A stretch of DNA of 64,000 nucleotides from Oceanobacillus halophilus (GCF_003628505.1 NZ_RBZP01000010.1:1-64000), one strand, 5' to 3'. Shown: positions 19,784 to 29,659, counted from the stretch's first letter. A program made the numbers and translations. The notes: generated from the letters alone by a model not told the origin.

Positions 19784-20632
19784 CTAAACACCAGAATAGG
19801 ACATAAATCCACCATCAACTGGCACGGTAATCCCAGTTACAAAACCTGATGCATTTTCATCTGCAAGCCAGACCATGGTTCCTAATAAATCATCTGGTAC
19901 ACCAAAACGTTTCATCGGGGTATGGGTAATTATCTTTTCTGATCGCTCCGTTAATGAACCATCTTCATTTCTTAATAACTTTTTATTTTGTGCTGTTTCA
20001 AAGAAACCTGGAGCGATAGCATTTACTCTAATACCAACATCTGCCATATGTACTGCTAACCATTGGGTAATATTTTCAATTCCTGCCTTTGCTGCACTGT
20101 ACGCTGGTACCTTAGTCATAGGAGATGGAGCACTCATTGATGACATATTTATTACGACAGCACCTTTACGATTAATCATTTTTTTCGCAAAAACTTGGGT
20201 TGTTATAATAGTTCCTAGTAAATTCAAATCAAAGACAAACTGGAATCCCTCTGGAGCTAAATCAAAAAATGTCATTAAATCTTTATTTTCAAGATCCTCT
20301 GGCTTTAATGTTTCATTTGTCGTGCTTCCTTTTGGATGATTCCCACCAGCACCATTAATTAAAATGTCATATGGTCCTATCGTCTCGATAATCTTTTCTT
20401 CTGCTTTTTTCAAACTTTCTATATCTAATACATCACAGGAAATGGCAATGGCTTCTCCACCAGCATTATTAATATCCTGTGCGACAATGTTTGCTTTTTC
20501 TTCACTTCGCCCCAAAACAGCTACTTTAACTCCTTGTCGGCCAAGTTCTCTTGCCATCGCTCCGCATAATACACCACTTCCTCCCGTAACGACTGCTACT
20601 TTACCTTTTAAGTTCTCATTTATTGACAACAT
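19784..20632 (-). CDS. uxuB: D-mannonate oxidoreductase / fructuronate reductase, SDR type
   Basis: Reduces D-fructuronate to D-mannonate with NADH. A 282-residue short-chain dehydrogenase: the nucleotide motif TGGSGVLCG at 16-24, NGAGG near 93-97, a serine around 165, and the catalytic pair Tyr178/Lys182 in YSAAKAG. This is the Gram-positive SDR form (like Bacillus YjmF), not the longer Gram-negative UxuB. Its start overlaps the end of uxuA by 17 bases, so the two are translationally coupled. Confidence 0.9.
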   Translation of the reverse strand: MLSINENLKGKVAVVTGGSGVLCGAMARELGRQGVKVAVLGRSEEKANIVAQDINNAGGEAIAISCDVLDIESLKKAEEKIIETIGPYDILINGAGGNHPKGSTTNETLKPEDLENKDLMTFFDLAPEGFQFVFDLNLLGTIITTQVFAKKMINRKGAVVINMSSMSAPSPMTKVPAYSAAKAGIENITQWLAVHMADVGIRVNAIAPGFFETAQNKKLLRNEDGSLTERSEKIITHTPMKRFGVPDDLLGTMVWLADENASGFVTGITVPVDGGFMSYSGV

Positions 20633-21707
20633 AATTATTAGTCTCCTTCCCAGAACTAACGAGAGAATCCCAGATTCCCCACAAATACATACTTCCTAAT
20701 GCCCGGTCATAGAGTCCATACCCTGGTCTGCATTTTTCATCCCAAATATGTCGTCCATGATCTGGTCGTAAATAACCAGTGAAACCAGATTCATATAACG
20801 CTTTCATAATCCCATGAATATCAATCGATCCATCTGTTGTACGATGTGACGTTTCGATAAAATTACCATTTTCATATCTTTTTATATTTCGTATATGTGC
20901 AAATGGGATTCGATTTGCAAACACTCTTACCATTTCTGCGATATCATTATCCGGTTTTACTCCTAGTGCCCCACTGCATAATGTCACTCCATTGTATGGA
21001 CTATCTATTAAATCCAGTACTCTTTGAATATTCTCTTTGCTGTTAATAATTCTTGGTAATCCAAATACTGAAAAAGGTGGGTCATCCGGGTGAATCGCCA
21101 TCTTAATATCATGTTTTTCTGCAACCGGAATGATACGTTCTAAAAAGTACTGTAAATGATTCCATAAATCTTCTTCACTTACTTCTTTATACTGTTCAAA
21201 TAAATCTGACAAATATTCAAGTCTTTCCGGCTCCCAGCCTGGCATTGTGAAATCATAATTACGCGAAATCGTATCAACTAGTTCCATTGGATCTATATCA
21301 ACAATTTTACTGTTTTCATAAAATAGAGCAGTAGAACCGTCCTCAAGTTCTTTATATAAGTCTGTTCGTACCCAATCAAATACTGGCATAAAGTTATAAC
21401 ATATTACTTTAACCCCAACTTTTGCCAAGTTTTCAATCGTTTTGATGTAATTATCGATGTACTGATCTCTAGTAGGTAGCCCTAGTTTGATATCTTCATG
21501 GATATTCACACTTTCTACCACATCGATATGAAAACCTTGACGATTAGCTTGTTGCTTTACTTCGTTTATCTTCTCCAGTGGCCACACCTCACCTGCTGGA
21601 ATATCATGAAGTGCCCAAACTAGTCCTTCTACACCTGGGATTTGTTTAACATATTCTAACGGAATAAAGTCATTCCCCTCTCCAAACCACCTGAATACCA
21701 TTTTCAT
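20616..21707 (-). CDS. uxuA: mannonate dehydratase
   Basis: Dehydrates D-mannonate to 2-keto-3-deoxygluconate. 363 residues, beginning [17 protein letters not shown] with [20 protein letters not shown] soon after, both typical of UxuA. Metal-site histidines and acids are visible in [16 protein letters not shown] and [14 protein letters not shown]. It is the first gene of the uronate operon, with a GntR-type operator about 180 bases upstream. No glucuronate isomerase (UxaC) is present in the window. Confidence 0.94.
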   Translation of the reverse strand: MKMVFRWFGEGNDFIPLEYVKQIPGVEGLVWALHDIPAGEVWPLEKINEVKQQANRQGFHIDVVESVNIHEDIKLGLPTRDQYIDNYIKTIENLAKVGVKVICYNFMPVFDWVRTDLYKELEDGSTALFYENSKIVDIDPMELVDTISRNYDFTMPGWEPERLEYLSDLFEQYKEVSEEDLWNHLQYFLERIIPVAEKHDIKMAIHPDDPPFSVFGLPRIINSKENIQRVLDLIDSPYNGVTLCSGALGVKPDNDIAEMVRVFANRIPFAHIRNIKRYENGNFIETSHRTTDGSIDIHGIMKALYESGFTGYLRPDHGRHIWDEKCRPGYGLYDRALGSMYLWGIWDSLVSSGKETNNYVVNK

Positions 21708-21873
21708 TCTGCATCATCCTTCAACTTTAGTGCTTATTTCAGTAATTTTGTCACTTTTTTTAAACTAGTTTCCTATCCTCTCAATTTGGTTTACATTTCC
21801 TCCTATTTAACCATTTCAATCAGCCACTTTTCCCATCTGTTTCGTTTTATGTGATTTCTTTTAAAATAAATAT

Positions 21874-21900
21874 TCTAGTATAATTAGTATGGTAGTATAG
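21874..21900 (-). promoter_or_regulatory. GntR-type operator, site a (uxuA upstream)
   Basis: TTCTAGTATAATTAGTATGG continuing GTAGTATAG repeats the right half AGTATGGTAG found at the other three sites. TATAAT also occurs inside it. The remainder of 21708-22017 is AT-rich with no other signal I can name. Confidence 0.5.
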
Positions 21901-22017
21901 GTTATAAAATACTAATAGGACAAAGTAATCTTATAAAATATGTTTTCTTCACTCATCTTCAACTATTTAAATACATTAATAATGAGTGAAGAAGTGATTT
22001 TTCATTAACATGTTTAC

Positions 22018-22926
22018 CTATTTACCTAAACGCCTCTGCGTAAATGATGAAACCCAAAGACTTAGGAATGAGAAGAACAGCAATGGAATCATTAGAGTTA
22101 AAGCTAACGAGTTAAGCATTGCTGGCGGCTGTGAACCTGATCCCTGTAGTACACTAAATACCATAACATTTAAAGTTTGCGTTTTTGGACCAGAAATCAA
22201 CAAGATAATGGTAAATGTATTAAACATTCTAATAAAAATGTTGATAGCTGATGCTGTTATTCCTGGAACAACTTGTGGAAGAACTATCCTTTGAAATAAT
22301 TTAAATTTAGTTGCACCTAATGACGTTGCAGCATACTCCAATCTTGGATCTAACGATTCCATATATGGAAGCAAAATAAATACGGAAAAAGGAATACCTA
22401 CAATCAAATTCACAATAATTAATCCAGGAATCGTTTCTGCTAGACCAATAGAATAGAAGATAGAAGCTACTGGTATTGCATATAGTAAATCCGGTAATGT
22501 AAATGGTAATTGGAAGAAACTAATTAATGCTTGTTTAAAAGGAAAGTCCCTTCTCGCTAATATATAAACCGTTGGAATACTTAATACTAATGAGATAACT
22601 GTTGCAGTCAACACAATTCCCATAGTAATTTTAAAATATTCGCCAACTTCGTATGCTTGCCATGCTTTAATAAACCATTCTATTGTATAACCCTGTGGTA
22701 GAAATGTTCCATACCATTCTTCTCCAAAGGCACTTAAAACAACGGCAATTGTCATTCCTAACACAATCGTTAAAAACAATAGAATTAAAGCCCAGGAAGA
22801 AGTTTTGTAGCCTTTCTGCAAGAATAACCCTTTTCTGCTGTTTCTTAGTGGCTTTCTATTTATATTTCCCTGTACAGTTTGACCATCTTCTTTTTCCAAT
22901 TCTGGAAAAGATTTTTCTGCCTTCAT
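22018..22926 (-). CDS. ABC transporter permease (PotC/AfuB type)
   Basis: Inner-membrane permease of 302 residues with about six helices after a hydrophilic N-terminal stretch of about 40 residues. The cytoplasmic coupling loop reads EYAATSLGATKFKLF and IVLPQVVPG, the EAA motif that contacts the ATPase. It is the last gene of a four-gene transporter (binding protein, ATPase, two permeases). Its upstream partner ends 18 bases away. The operon sits between GntR-type operators and the uxu genes, which points to a uronate or aldouronate substrate (inference). Confidence 0.86.
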   Translation of the reverse strand: MKAEKSFPELEKEDGQTVQGNINRKPLRNSRKGLFLQKGYKTSSWALILLFLTIVLGMTIAVVLSAFGEEWYGTFLPQGYTIEWFIKAWQAYEVGEYFKITMGIVLTATVISLVLSIPTVYILARRDFPFKQALISFFQLPFTLPDLLYAIPVASIFYSIGLAETIPGLIIVNLIVGIPFSVFILLPYMESLDPRLEYAATSLGATKFKLFQRIVLPQVVPGITASAINIFIRMFNTFTIILLISGPKTQTLNVMVFSVLQGSGSQPPAMLNSLALTLMIPLLFFSFLSLWVSSFTQRRLGK

Positions 22927-22944
22927 TTTACTTCACCTCTTTCA

Positions 22945-23808
22945 TTACTTAAATGTACTTGCTGAGCCAATATATCCTCGTTTTCGAATCGCAAACACAA
23001 TACTTAAAACTAACAGCTGTGTAATTCCCATAACAATGGCTACTGTGTTTGCCATATTATAGTTAAAATTACGCATCGCTTCTTCAAAAGCTACTACAAC
23101 AAATGTACGTGTTTCTGATGCAGGATTACCTACGATGACTGCTGTAGAGTAAACACCAATTTGCATAATCAAATTTAAGGCAAAAACAGTTAATACATTG
23201 GAGCGAATTAGAGGCCAAAACACCCTTTTGAAAGTCACCCATCGACTAGCCCCCAATGTACGAGCTGCCCTTTCTAGATTAGGGTCAATAGTCCCCATCA
23301 TTCCAACTAAATTAGAAGCGATAAAAGCTGTACCCAAAATAACAAGAGCTATAAATGCACCTGCATAGTTATAAACTAAAGTAAATGGTTCATCAATTAG
23401 ACCCATATTTATTAATGTTGTATTAAACCATCCAGTTGGTTTAAAGAATGCGATAACCGCCATATCAACAATAATAGAGCCTAAGGTAAGAGGGAATATA
23501 GTTAATCCAGCTATAATTCCGCCACCTCTCATCTTTTCTCTTATAAAATAAGTAATTCCAAAAGCAATAAATAGCTCTATTATAGAAGCTGGGACTACTA
23601 GATATAATGTGCGCCAAATCGTATCATAGTAATTTGAATTCGTGAAAAACTCTACGTAATTAGCTAATGTCAAGCCAGCAGTCTCTGGTTGCTGGAATGT
23701 CATAACAAATCCTTTTAATAGTGGATAAACGAATAGTAATAATAATGGAATCAGTGATGGAAGAAGCAGAAGATAATCCCTCTTCTTTGCAAAAACCTCT
23801 TGGTTCAT
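22945..23808 (-). CDS. ABC transporter permease (PotB/AfuB type)
   Basis: Permease of 287 residues with six predicted helices. The EAA loop reads ERAARTLGASRWVTFK followed by FWPLIRSNV. The frame opens at a GTG at 23817 that overlaps the ATPase gene, but the ATG at 23808 lies eight bases after AGGAG, so I start there. It then begins five bases after the ATPase stop codon, a tight coupling. Confidence 0.86.
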   Translation of the reverse strand: MNQEVFAKKRDYLLLLPSLIPLLLLFVYPLLKGFVMTFQQPETAGLTLANYVEFFTNSNYYDTIWRTLYLVVPASIIELFIAFGITYFIREKMRGGGIIAGLTIFPLTLGSIIVDMAVIAFFKPTGWFNTTLINMGLIDEPFTLVYNYAGAFIALVILGTAFIASNLVGMMGTIDPNLERAARTLGASRWVTFKRVFWPLIRSNVLTVFALNLIMQIGVYSTAVIVGNPASETRTFVVVAFEEAMRNFNYNMANTVAIVMGITQLLVLSIVFAIRKRGYIGSASTFK

Positions 23809-23813
23809 TTCAA

Positions 23814-24929
23814 TCACTCCTCATCAATAATTAATAGTTTTGCAGGGTCCAAATATAGTCTTACTTCTTCTCCCATCGCATATGGATTCAATCCTAATAC
23901 GTTCACCTTAAATGTTCTTCCTTCTTTTGTTTCAACTTCATAACCTGTTGCACTTCCAATATAGTCACTTACGGTAATTTTTCCACTTAGCGTGTTCATT
24001 CCAATCTTGGGGTCCGTAATAATCTCGAGCATCTCTGGTTTTATTGTTAGAATTACTTCATCACCAACTTGGTGCTGTTTATCATGATTTACTACTAGTC
24101 GAACGGAATCTTTATCCGCTTCAAAAATAAATTGTCCATCCTGCTCATCAATAAGTTTTCCTCTTAAGAAATTACCGTATCCTATAAAATTAGCCACAAA
24201 ATAGTTTTTCGGTTTCCCAAATATTTCTTTTGGCGTTCCAATTTGTTGGATAATTCCATTTGACATGACGGTTACCTTGGTTGATAAGGATAATGCTTCT
24301 TCTTGGTCATGCGTTACGTAAATTGTAGTAATCCCTAATTCATCATGCAGCTTTTTCAATTGTGTACGCATTTCTTTACGAAGTTTAGCATCTAAGTTAC
24401 TTAATGGTTCATCAAGCAATAATACACGTGGTCTAATAACTATTGCGCGTGCCAGTGCAACCCTTTGCTGTTGTCCCCCACTCAGATCTTTAATAAAACG
24501 ATTTCCTAAATCATTCAACTGAACCATTTCTATAGCTTCCTCAACCCGTTTTTTCTTTTCTGACTTACTTACTTTTCTCATATCTAATCCAAAAGCAATA
24601 TTTTGTGCAACCGTCATATGAGGAAACAATGCATAGTTTTGGAAAACCATCCCTATATCCCTTCTGCTCATATCAATCTTATTGATTGGCTGTCCATTAA
24701 AAGTAATTTCTCCTGACGTAGGTTGCAAAGTACCAAGTATCATTGATAGGATGGTTGTTTTACCGCATCCACTTGGTCCGAGAAGTGTCATAAACTCTCC
24801 GTTTTCAATATCAAGACTAGCATTATGTACTGCGGTAGTAGAACCAAACTGTTTTGTTAAATTTCTAATTTCAACTCTAGTTGAATCTAGAATCGTAGTA
24901 GAATTCTTTTTCTTTACGGCTTGTGACAT
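23814..24929 (-). CDS. ABC transporter ATP-binding protein (PotA/FbpC type)
   Basis: Cytoplasmic ATPase. Walker A GPSGCGKT, signature LSGGQQQR, Walker B VLLLDEP and the switch histidine in YVTHDQEEA are all intact. The C-terminal third is a regulatory TOBE-type domain. An upstream ATG at 24935 lies only two bases after GGAG, so the second ATG at 24929 (eight bases) is preferred, giving 371 residues. A dedicated ATPase is unusual here: most oligosaccharide importers of Bacillaceae share the MsmX ATPase, as the other ABC importer in this window appears to do. Confidence 0.92.
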   Translation of the reverse strand: MSQAVKKKNSTTILDSTRVEIRNLTKQFGSTTAVHNASLDIENGEFMTLLGPSGCGKTTILSMILGTLQPTSGEITFNGQPINKIDMSRRDIGMVFQNYALFPHMTVAQNIAFGLDMRKVSKSEKKKRVEEAIEMVQLNDLGNRFIKDLSGGQQQRVALARAIVIRPRVLLLDEPLSNLDAKLRKEMRTQLKKLHDELGITTIYVTHDQEEALSLSTKVTVMSNGIIQQIGTPKEIFGKPKNYFVANFIGYGNFLRGKLIDEQDGQFIFEADKDSVRLVVNHDKQHQVGDEVILTIKPEMLEIITDPKIGMNTLSGKITVSDYIGSATGYEVETKEGRTFKVNVLGLNPYAMGEEVRLYLDPAKLLIIDEE

Positions 24930-24949
24930 TCCCATTACTCCTTTAGTAC

Positions 24950-24969
24950 CCCCGCCTTATAAGGCGGGG
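24950..24969. other. perfect GC-rich hairpin between binding-protein and ATPase genes
   Basis: CCCCGCCTTA and TAAGGCGGGG form a perfect 20-bp palindrome. The operon is transcribed on the minus strand, where the hairpin is preceded by A residues and followed by GGTACTAAAGG, not by T. The T run lies on the plus-strand side. It probably protects the 3' end of the binding-protein message and may stop antisense transcripts. Confidence 0.6.
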
Positions 24970-24985
24970 TTTTTTTCTTCATTTT

Positions 24986-26152
24986 TTATTTCGCTTGAAT
25001 ATTCTGTTCCCAAAGACTATAACTTTCATTCGTAGCTTCTAAGTTAGGGAATAACACCCAATTATCTTCTGGAACATAAATGGTTTCTCCGTCTTTAAAT
25101 TCTGGCATAACACCTTCTTGATAGTGATTATAAGTTTCCACATATTCCTCTTCTAGAAGTTCCGGAGATGCTTCGCCATTAGCCGGTAAGAAGCCAACTG
25201 CATATCCTTGAGATTGAACCTCTTTTGAAGTTGCAAACTCTAGAAATTCTAATGCAGCTGCTTTACGATCGTCCGGTAAATCCTTTAACATAACATAGAA
25301 ATGAGAGTCGATAATTTGTTTCGTATCTTCCAAAGCAACAGCTCCAATATTTGGTGGTACAGTATCTGTAGCTACTAAATTAGCAAACCAAAATGGAGTG
25401 TGTGGTATGATATCCACCGCTCCCTCGTAAAGCAAGTCAAAGCTATCAGAGGTTTTTGTTGGATAGTTATCGATCGTTTCTCCAATATCTTCTAGGTATG
25501 TCCAAGTCTCGTCCAACGACTGAGGGTCATTAAAATCTTCCCCTAAAGATTGAGCTAATCCAAAGAAAAATCCTCTTGCTGGACCACTGGATGGTACTGC
25601 TGGGTAAGTAAATTTACCTGGGTTTTCTGAAATCCAATCTTTCAGTTCTGCATAAGTAGTTGGTGGGTTATCAATTTTGTCTTTGTTATAAACTAGGATA
25701 GGCCCACCTGAACCAGTAGTTACTGGAGCACCATATCCATCAAAAGATTCTTTATAAGCGCTTCCAATTTCATTCCATTCATCCGCATGAACTTCTTCAC
25801 TGTACTCTGGTAAAAGTTGTTCCCATAAACCATCATTTATTCCTAATGGAAGACCGTCTAATCCAGTAATAACAACGTCGATTGTTCCATTATCACCTTG
25901 TGTTTTTATTTTATTAATGATTTCCTGTGGGGTACCGCGACCATACTCTACGTTGTACTTTCCACCTGTTTCTTCTTCAAACATGGGTATAACAATATCA
26001 TTGTAATATTCATCTCCACCAGCTACAGAATAAATAGTCAGTGTAGTGGGGTCATCAGAACCACCGCTTTCTTCAGCACCTCCACCACATGCAGCTAGTA
26101 TAATTCCCATCATCAAAATAGTAGCTAATAAAATCCATTTTTGTTTTTTCAT
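24986..26152 (-). CDS. ABC transporter substrate-binding lipoprotein (iron/polyamine-type fold)
   Basis: Extracellular lipoprotein of 388 residues. Signal peptide with lipobox LAAC, modified Cys22. The mature part resembles the AfuA/PotD/YnjB group of binding proteins (TTLTIYSVAGGDEY, GSGGPILVYNKDKI, PAVPSSGPARGFFFG) rather than CUT1 sugar-binding proteins. The matching ATPase and PotB/C-like permeases follow. The promoter region holds two GntR-type operators and a perfect cre match, so the ligand is probably a glucuronate-containing sugar. A non-sugar ligand remains possible. Confidence 0.84.
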   Translation of the reverse strand: MKKQKWILLATILMMGIILAACGGGAEESGGSDDPTTLTIYSVAGGDEYYNDIVIPMFEEETGGKYNVEYGRGTPQEIINKIKTQGDNGTIDVVITGLDGLPLGINDGLWEQLLPEYSEEVHADEWNEIGSAYKESFDGYGAPVTTGSGGPILVYNKDKIDNPPTTYAELKDWISENPGKFTYPAVPSSGPARGFFFGLAQSLGEDFNDPQSLDETWTYLEDIGETIDNYPTKTSDSFDLLYEGAVDIIPHTPFWFANLVATDTVPPNIGAVALEDTKQIIDSHFYVMLKDLPDDRKAAALEFLEFATSKEVQSQGYAVGFLPANGEASPELLEEEYVETYNHYQEGVMPEFKDGETIYVPEDNWVLFPNLEATNESYSLWEQNIQAK

Positions 26153-26251
26153 ATATTTCCCTCCTCGTTATAGTAAATAATCTAAAACGATATCATCAAT
26201 ATCTTTCAATAGGCACCCTTTTTTCACAATCACCTCCTTTAGGATATTTCT

Positions 26252-26265
26252 TGTAATCGATTGCA
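26252..26265 (-). promoter_or_regulatory. cre site upstream of the uronate-linked ABC transporter
   Basis: TGTAATCGATTGCA fits TGWAANCGNTNNCA at every fixed position. It lies about 100 bases upstream of the binding-protein start and downstream of the probable promoter. Confidence 0.65.
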
Positions 26266-26313
26266 TTCATTCCAAAAAAATATGGCCAAGACACAATCTC
26301 TACTTTAAGTATT

Positions 26314-26337
26314 TTAATTATACTAGTATGGTAGATA
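26314..26337 (-). promoter_or_regulatory. GntR-type operator, site b
   Basis: AATTATACTAGTATGGTAG at 26316-26334 contains the perfect palindrome ATACTAGTAT. The minus strand reads TATAAT inside it (26317-26322), so the operator may cover a -10 box. Confidence 0.65.
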
Positions 26338-26383
26338 AAAGCGCAGTTATACCAGAAAAAGATTATACTGATAATATTACCAC

Positions 26384-26408
26384 TTTAATTATACTAGTAT
26401 GTTAGTTA
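26384..26408 (-). promoter_or_regulatory. GntR-type operator, site c
   Basis: AATTATACTAGTATGTTAG, a near copy of site b placed 70 bases further upstream, again with a minus-strand TATAAT (26388-26393). Tandem copies suggest two promoters or cooperative binding. Confidence 0.65.
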
Positions 26409-26546
26409 TCTATATTCTATCTATAATTCTTTAAAATGGCAATAAGATTTGTATATATTTTTTTAAAATATCGAATGGTCAGAACCTATTGTTTTATTGA
26501 TATTACGCTCTTGAGAAATAACTACGCATTCTAAAAGTGTGGAGAG

Positions 26547-26585
26547 AGACCTCTTCCAAATGGGCAGCCCATATGGAAGAGGTCT
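26547..26585 (-). terminator. hairpin after aguA, probable terminator
   Basis: AGACCTCTTCCA (26547-26558) and TGGAAGAGGTCT (26574-26585) are perfect complements. The minus-strand tail is CT-rich rather than a pure T run. Confidence 0.6.
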
Positions 26586-26595
26586 TGTTATTACG

Positions 26596-28674
26596 TTAAT
26601 AAATCGGTCTACCTTGTTGATCCGGTATGCCAGACTTCCTATAAAAATAAGTGTTGATGCGATCACGCCACTCGATTGCATTCTCTAATTGTCTCTGCAA
26701 TCTATCTTTCACATTTTCAAATACCCAATCCTCTACTTTACCTTTCAAACTGTTCCATCGTTGAATAAAGTCCTCGACTTCTTCTACACCTTGGTAATGA
26801 GTATTATAAATGTGTTGGATAACTGTTTCCCCTGACTGCAATTTATGTGTGTATGGGACATGATGGAAGAATAAAAGCAGTTCATCTGGGCAATTTTCTA
26901 ATGAATTATAAACTTTTGCATTTGGTTCAAAATATTGACCAGCATACCCTGTTCCAGTTTCAATCGTTCGGTCAACACCAATACCATCACGATCTGCAAA
27001 ATGATAGGTACCCCATTTCGAATACTCATACCCTTCAACATTCGGTCCATAATGATGATCTGGGTTAACCATCCAGCCTACACCAAGTGGTGCGGTATAA
27101 TTCTCATAAGTTCTCCATGAATGAAGTAACATATATTCAATTTCCTCAACTACCTTTGGATCATTTCCGAATGTTAAATGAATCCAATCTTTTGTAATTT
27201 CGTCTGTTGTTAAATCAGGATTCCAAATCAGTCTCCCAAATCCATAAAAATTTGCTTGGGCTAATGTATTTCCTGTCCAGTTAATATCATCACCAATGTT
27301 GGATACCGCTGCAATACCACTATGTTTATAGCCATACAATGAACCATCAGCAATGGATTTAACAGTTGATCCTTCTCCTTTGGCATATGTATCAAAATTT
27401 AATACTTCTTTCCATTGAGGGATTAAATAACAAACATCTATTTGCTGACCGGTATATTCCTGTGCAATTTGAAATTCAAGTACTTGATTGGTATCTTTCA
27501 TTGCACCTAATAACGGAGAGACTGGTTCTCTCACTTGGAAGTCCATTGGTCCATTTTTAATTTGCAAAATAACATTATCCAGAAATTGGCCATCAAGCGA
27601 TTTGAAGTTATCGTACGCAGCTCTAGCTCGGTCTGTTTTCCTGTCTCGCCAATCTTGTAAACAATTGTAAACGAAGCAGCGCCATACTACCTTTCCATTA
27701 AAAGGTTTTAGTGCTCGTGCTAATACATTGGCACCTTCCACATGTCCTCTTCCATACGTGAATGGACCTGGTCTCCCTTCTGAATCTGCTTTGACAACGA
27801 AACCACCAAACTCAGGAATATAGCTATAAATCTCTTCTACCTTTTCAGCCCACCATTTTTCTACTTCTTCATTAAGCGGATCCGCGGATTCCAGGTTTCC
27901 TAATTCCATTGGACTAGCATAGTTTATGCTTAGGTACGTTGTTATCGCATAAGACTCCAGAATGTCTGCTACCTCTTTAACTTTGGGAAGGAATTTCTCA
28001 GATATTAAATTCGTCTCTATATCCCAAACATTTACATTATTGATAGAAATGGCATTTACTCCAACAGATGATAAAAGCCTTGCATAATCTCTTACTCTTG
28101 TTAAATCATTAGTGAAATCGTTATCATTAAAGAAGATAGAATTGCCAGAATAACCCCGTTCAATGGAACCATCGATATTATCCCATTGATTCATCATTCT
28201 TAACTGATTTTTTGGTGCTTCAATAATCTCTAAATCATCAATAGACTCTTCTCTTTGTAAAATCCTTAGGAAATGAAAAGTTGCATATAAAGTGCCTTGA
28301 TCCGTTTTACCAATTAATAGTACCTGTTTTTGATTTTCAGCATATTTTAGAAGGTACCCTTCTTCATTTAAGTTAGAAAATAGTTCTCTAGCAATACCAA
28401 ACTCTTCTAAGTCAACGCTTTCATATGTACCTAAAACAATAGAATATTCATTTGTTGGGAAAGGTTGAACAGATGGTGTTATATCGAACATTGAGTTCAG
28501 TGCATTCTTCAGTTCATTGACCGCAGAATTTATTACAACGGTATCATCAGCAACAGCGATTGTAGAAGCTATTTTGCTGTATTTTTCTGCATTCTCTAAC
28601 TTCCGATACTGTAGCCAGCAGTGATAACTATTGGTTAATAGTTGATTGTTCTCGTTATTTAATATTTCCTGCAT
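26596..28674 (-). CDS. aguA: alpha-glucuronidase, GH67
   Basis: Removes (4-O-methyl-)D-glucuronic acid from the non-reducing-end xylose of aldouronic acids in the cytoplasm. 692 residues, typical of GH67, with no signal peptide. Family segments are clear: [46 protein letters not shown], and a late [19 protein letters not shown] region. The start follows AGGAGG. It lies 86 bases after the GntR regulator gene on the same strand, so the two probably share one transcript that is under the regulator's own control. Confidence 0.96.
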   Translation of the reverse strand: MQEILNNENNQLLTNSYHCWLQYRKLENAEKYSKIASTIAVADDTVVINSAVNELKNALNSMFDITPSVQPFPTNEYSIVLGTYESVDLEEFGIARELFSNLNEEGYLLKYAENQKQVLLIGKTDQGTLYATFHFLRILQREESIDDLEIIEAPKNQLRMMNQWDNIDGSIERGYSGNSIFFNDNDFTNDLTRVRDYARLLSSVGVNAISINNVNVWDIETNLISEKFLPKVKEVADILESYAITTYLSINYASPMELGNLESADPLNEEVEKWWAEKVEEIYSYIPEFGGFVVKADSEGRPGPFTYGRGHVEGANVLARALKPFNGKVVWRCFVYNCLQDWRDRKTDRARAAYDNFKSLDGQFLDNVILQIKNGPMDFQVREPVSPLLGAMKDTNQVLEFQIAQEYTGQQIDVCYLIPQWKEVLNFDTYAKGEGSTVKSIADGSLYGYKHSGIAAVSNIGDDINWTGNTLAQANFYGFGRLIWNPDLTTDEITKDWIHLTFGNDPKVVEEIEYMLLHSWRTYENYTAPLGVGWMVNPDHHYGPNVEGYEYSKWGTYHFADRDGIGVDRTIETGTGYAGQYFEPNAKVYNSLENCPDELLLFFHHVPYTHKLQSGETVIQHIYNTHYQGVEEVEDFIQRWNSLKGKVEDWVFENVKDRLQRQLENAIEWRDRINTYFYRKSGIPDQQGRPIY

Positions 28675-28760
28675 TTGCTTAACCTCCTATATTGTGAAGA
28701 AATACATTGATTTTATACCTTTACAAACAAGAATCAATGTATTTATTCAAATCTTGCGAA

Positions 28761-29444
28761 TTAAAAATAATTCGGATATTTCTTCTTGAGTTCCTGTTTC
28801 TCAAAATTTACTAAGTTTAAATGTTGGACAATCAATTTCTCCGCGTCCTCTTCTTTTTTATCCTGAATAAAATTAAGGATAGCCTTATGTTGAGATACAA
28901 GAATATCCCATTCAAGATTAGAAGCTAAACGAAGAACTCGTAACCTATCAAAATGACTATTCATTTGTCTAATCATTTTCCAGGTCCTCAGTTTGTTGCA
29001 TCCTTCAAATAACAATCGATGGAATTCATCATCTAATTCTAGCAATTGATGGTAAGATCCTTTATTCAAGCATAGTTCTTGCATGACAATATTGGATTCC
29101 AGTCTAAAAAACTGTTCTTCATCAAAATCCTGACAGGCTTCTCGTACAACTGCTTTCTCAATATTTTCTCGAATGAACCTTCCTTCTTCAACTAGATCCA
29201 AGTCAATCATAGAAACAATTGTACCAATCTGAGGATATATACCCAGCATATCTTCCTGTGAAAGTTTTAAAAATGCTTCCCTTACTGGTGTACGACTTAC
29301 ACTTAACTCTTTTGCAATTTCCTGCTCAGAAATTTTTTGACCAGGTTCCAAATCAAGTTCTATAATTCTCTTCTTTAATGTCTCATAAACAAAGTCCCTG
29401 GTTGAATAATTTTCTCTTTTAATGACCGGCGGAATTATTCTCAC
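28761..29444 (-). CDS. GntR-family regulator with FCD domain, probable UxuR-type repressor of the glucuronate genes
   Basis: A 227-residue protein: winged helix at about 15-80 (KKRIIELDLEPGQKISEQEI, then KELSVSRTPVREAFLKL), FCD ligand domain at about 90-220 with acidic and histidine residues (DEFHRLLFEG, SQHKAILNF) of the kind that bind metal and a small acid. FCD regulators often sense uronates or other sugar acids. Four matching operators (core ATACTAGTAT) lie near this gene, before the ABC transporter (two) and before uxuA. The frame opens with GTG at 29444, close behind GGAAAGAG. The spacing is poor, so the exact start is uncertain. Confidence 0.85.
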   Translation of the reverse strand: MRIIPPVIKRENYSTRDFVYETLKKRIIELDLEPGQKISEQEIAKELSVSRTPVREAFLKLSQEDMLGIYPQIGTIVSMIDLDLVEEGRFIRENIEKAVVREACQDFDEEQFFRLESNIVMQELCLNKGSYHQLLELDDEFHRLLFEGCNKLRTWKMIRQMNSHFDRLRVLRLASNLEWDILVSQHKAILNFIQDKKEEDAEKLIVQHLNLVNFEKQELKKKYPNYF

Positions 29445-29475
29445 CTCTTTCCAATTCTTCTAATTTTTGATATTC

Positions 29476-29498
29476 TAATAGTACTAGTATGGTAGTTA
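29476..29498. promoter_or_regulatory. GntR-type operator, site d (gntR/GH30 intergenic)
   Basis: AATAGTACTAGTATGGTAG, 34 bases upstream of the regulator gene. It could control both the regulator-aguA transcript and the divergent GH30 gene. Confidence 0.6.
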
Positions 29499-29591
29499 CA
29501 TCTCCATTATAGAAGTTTCTTATCGTAATTTCAATTATTTTTTATTTAAATACATTTATTGGTTATTTCGGACTATTTTTAATATTATGAA

Positions 29592-29620
29592 TTGACAACG
29601 TTTTCAACTTGTGGAAGAAT
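29592..29620 (+). promoter_or_regulatory. GH30 promoter with cre-like site
   Basis: TTGACA (29592-29597), 17 bases, then AAGAAT (29615-29620). TGACAACGTTTTCA at 29593-29606 overlaps the -35 and matches cre with one mismatch. Confidence 0.55.
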
Positions 29621-29659
29621 TCTAATTGTGACTTTTAACAAAACTTAGGAGGGAAGATA

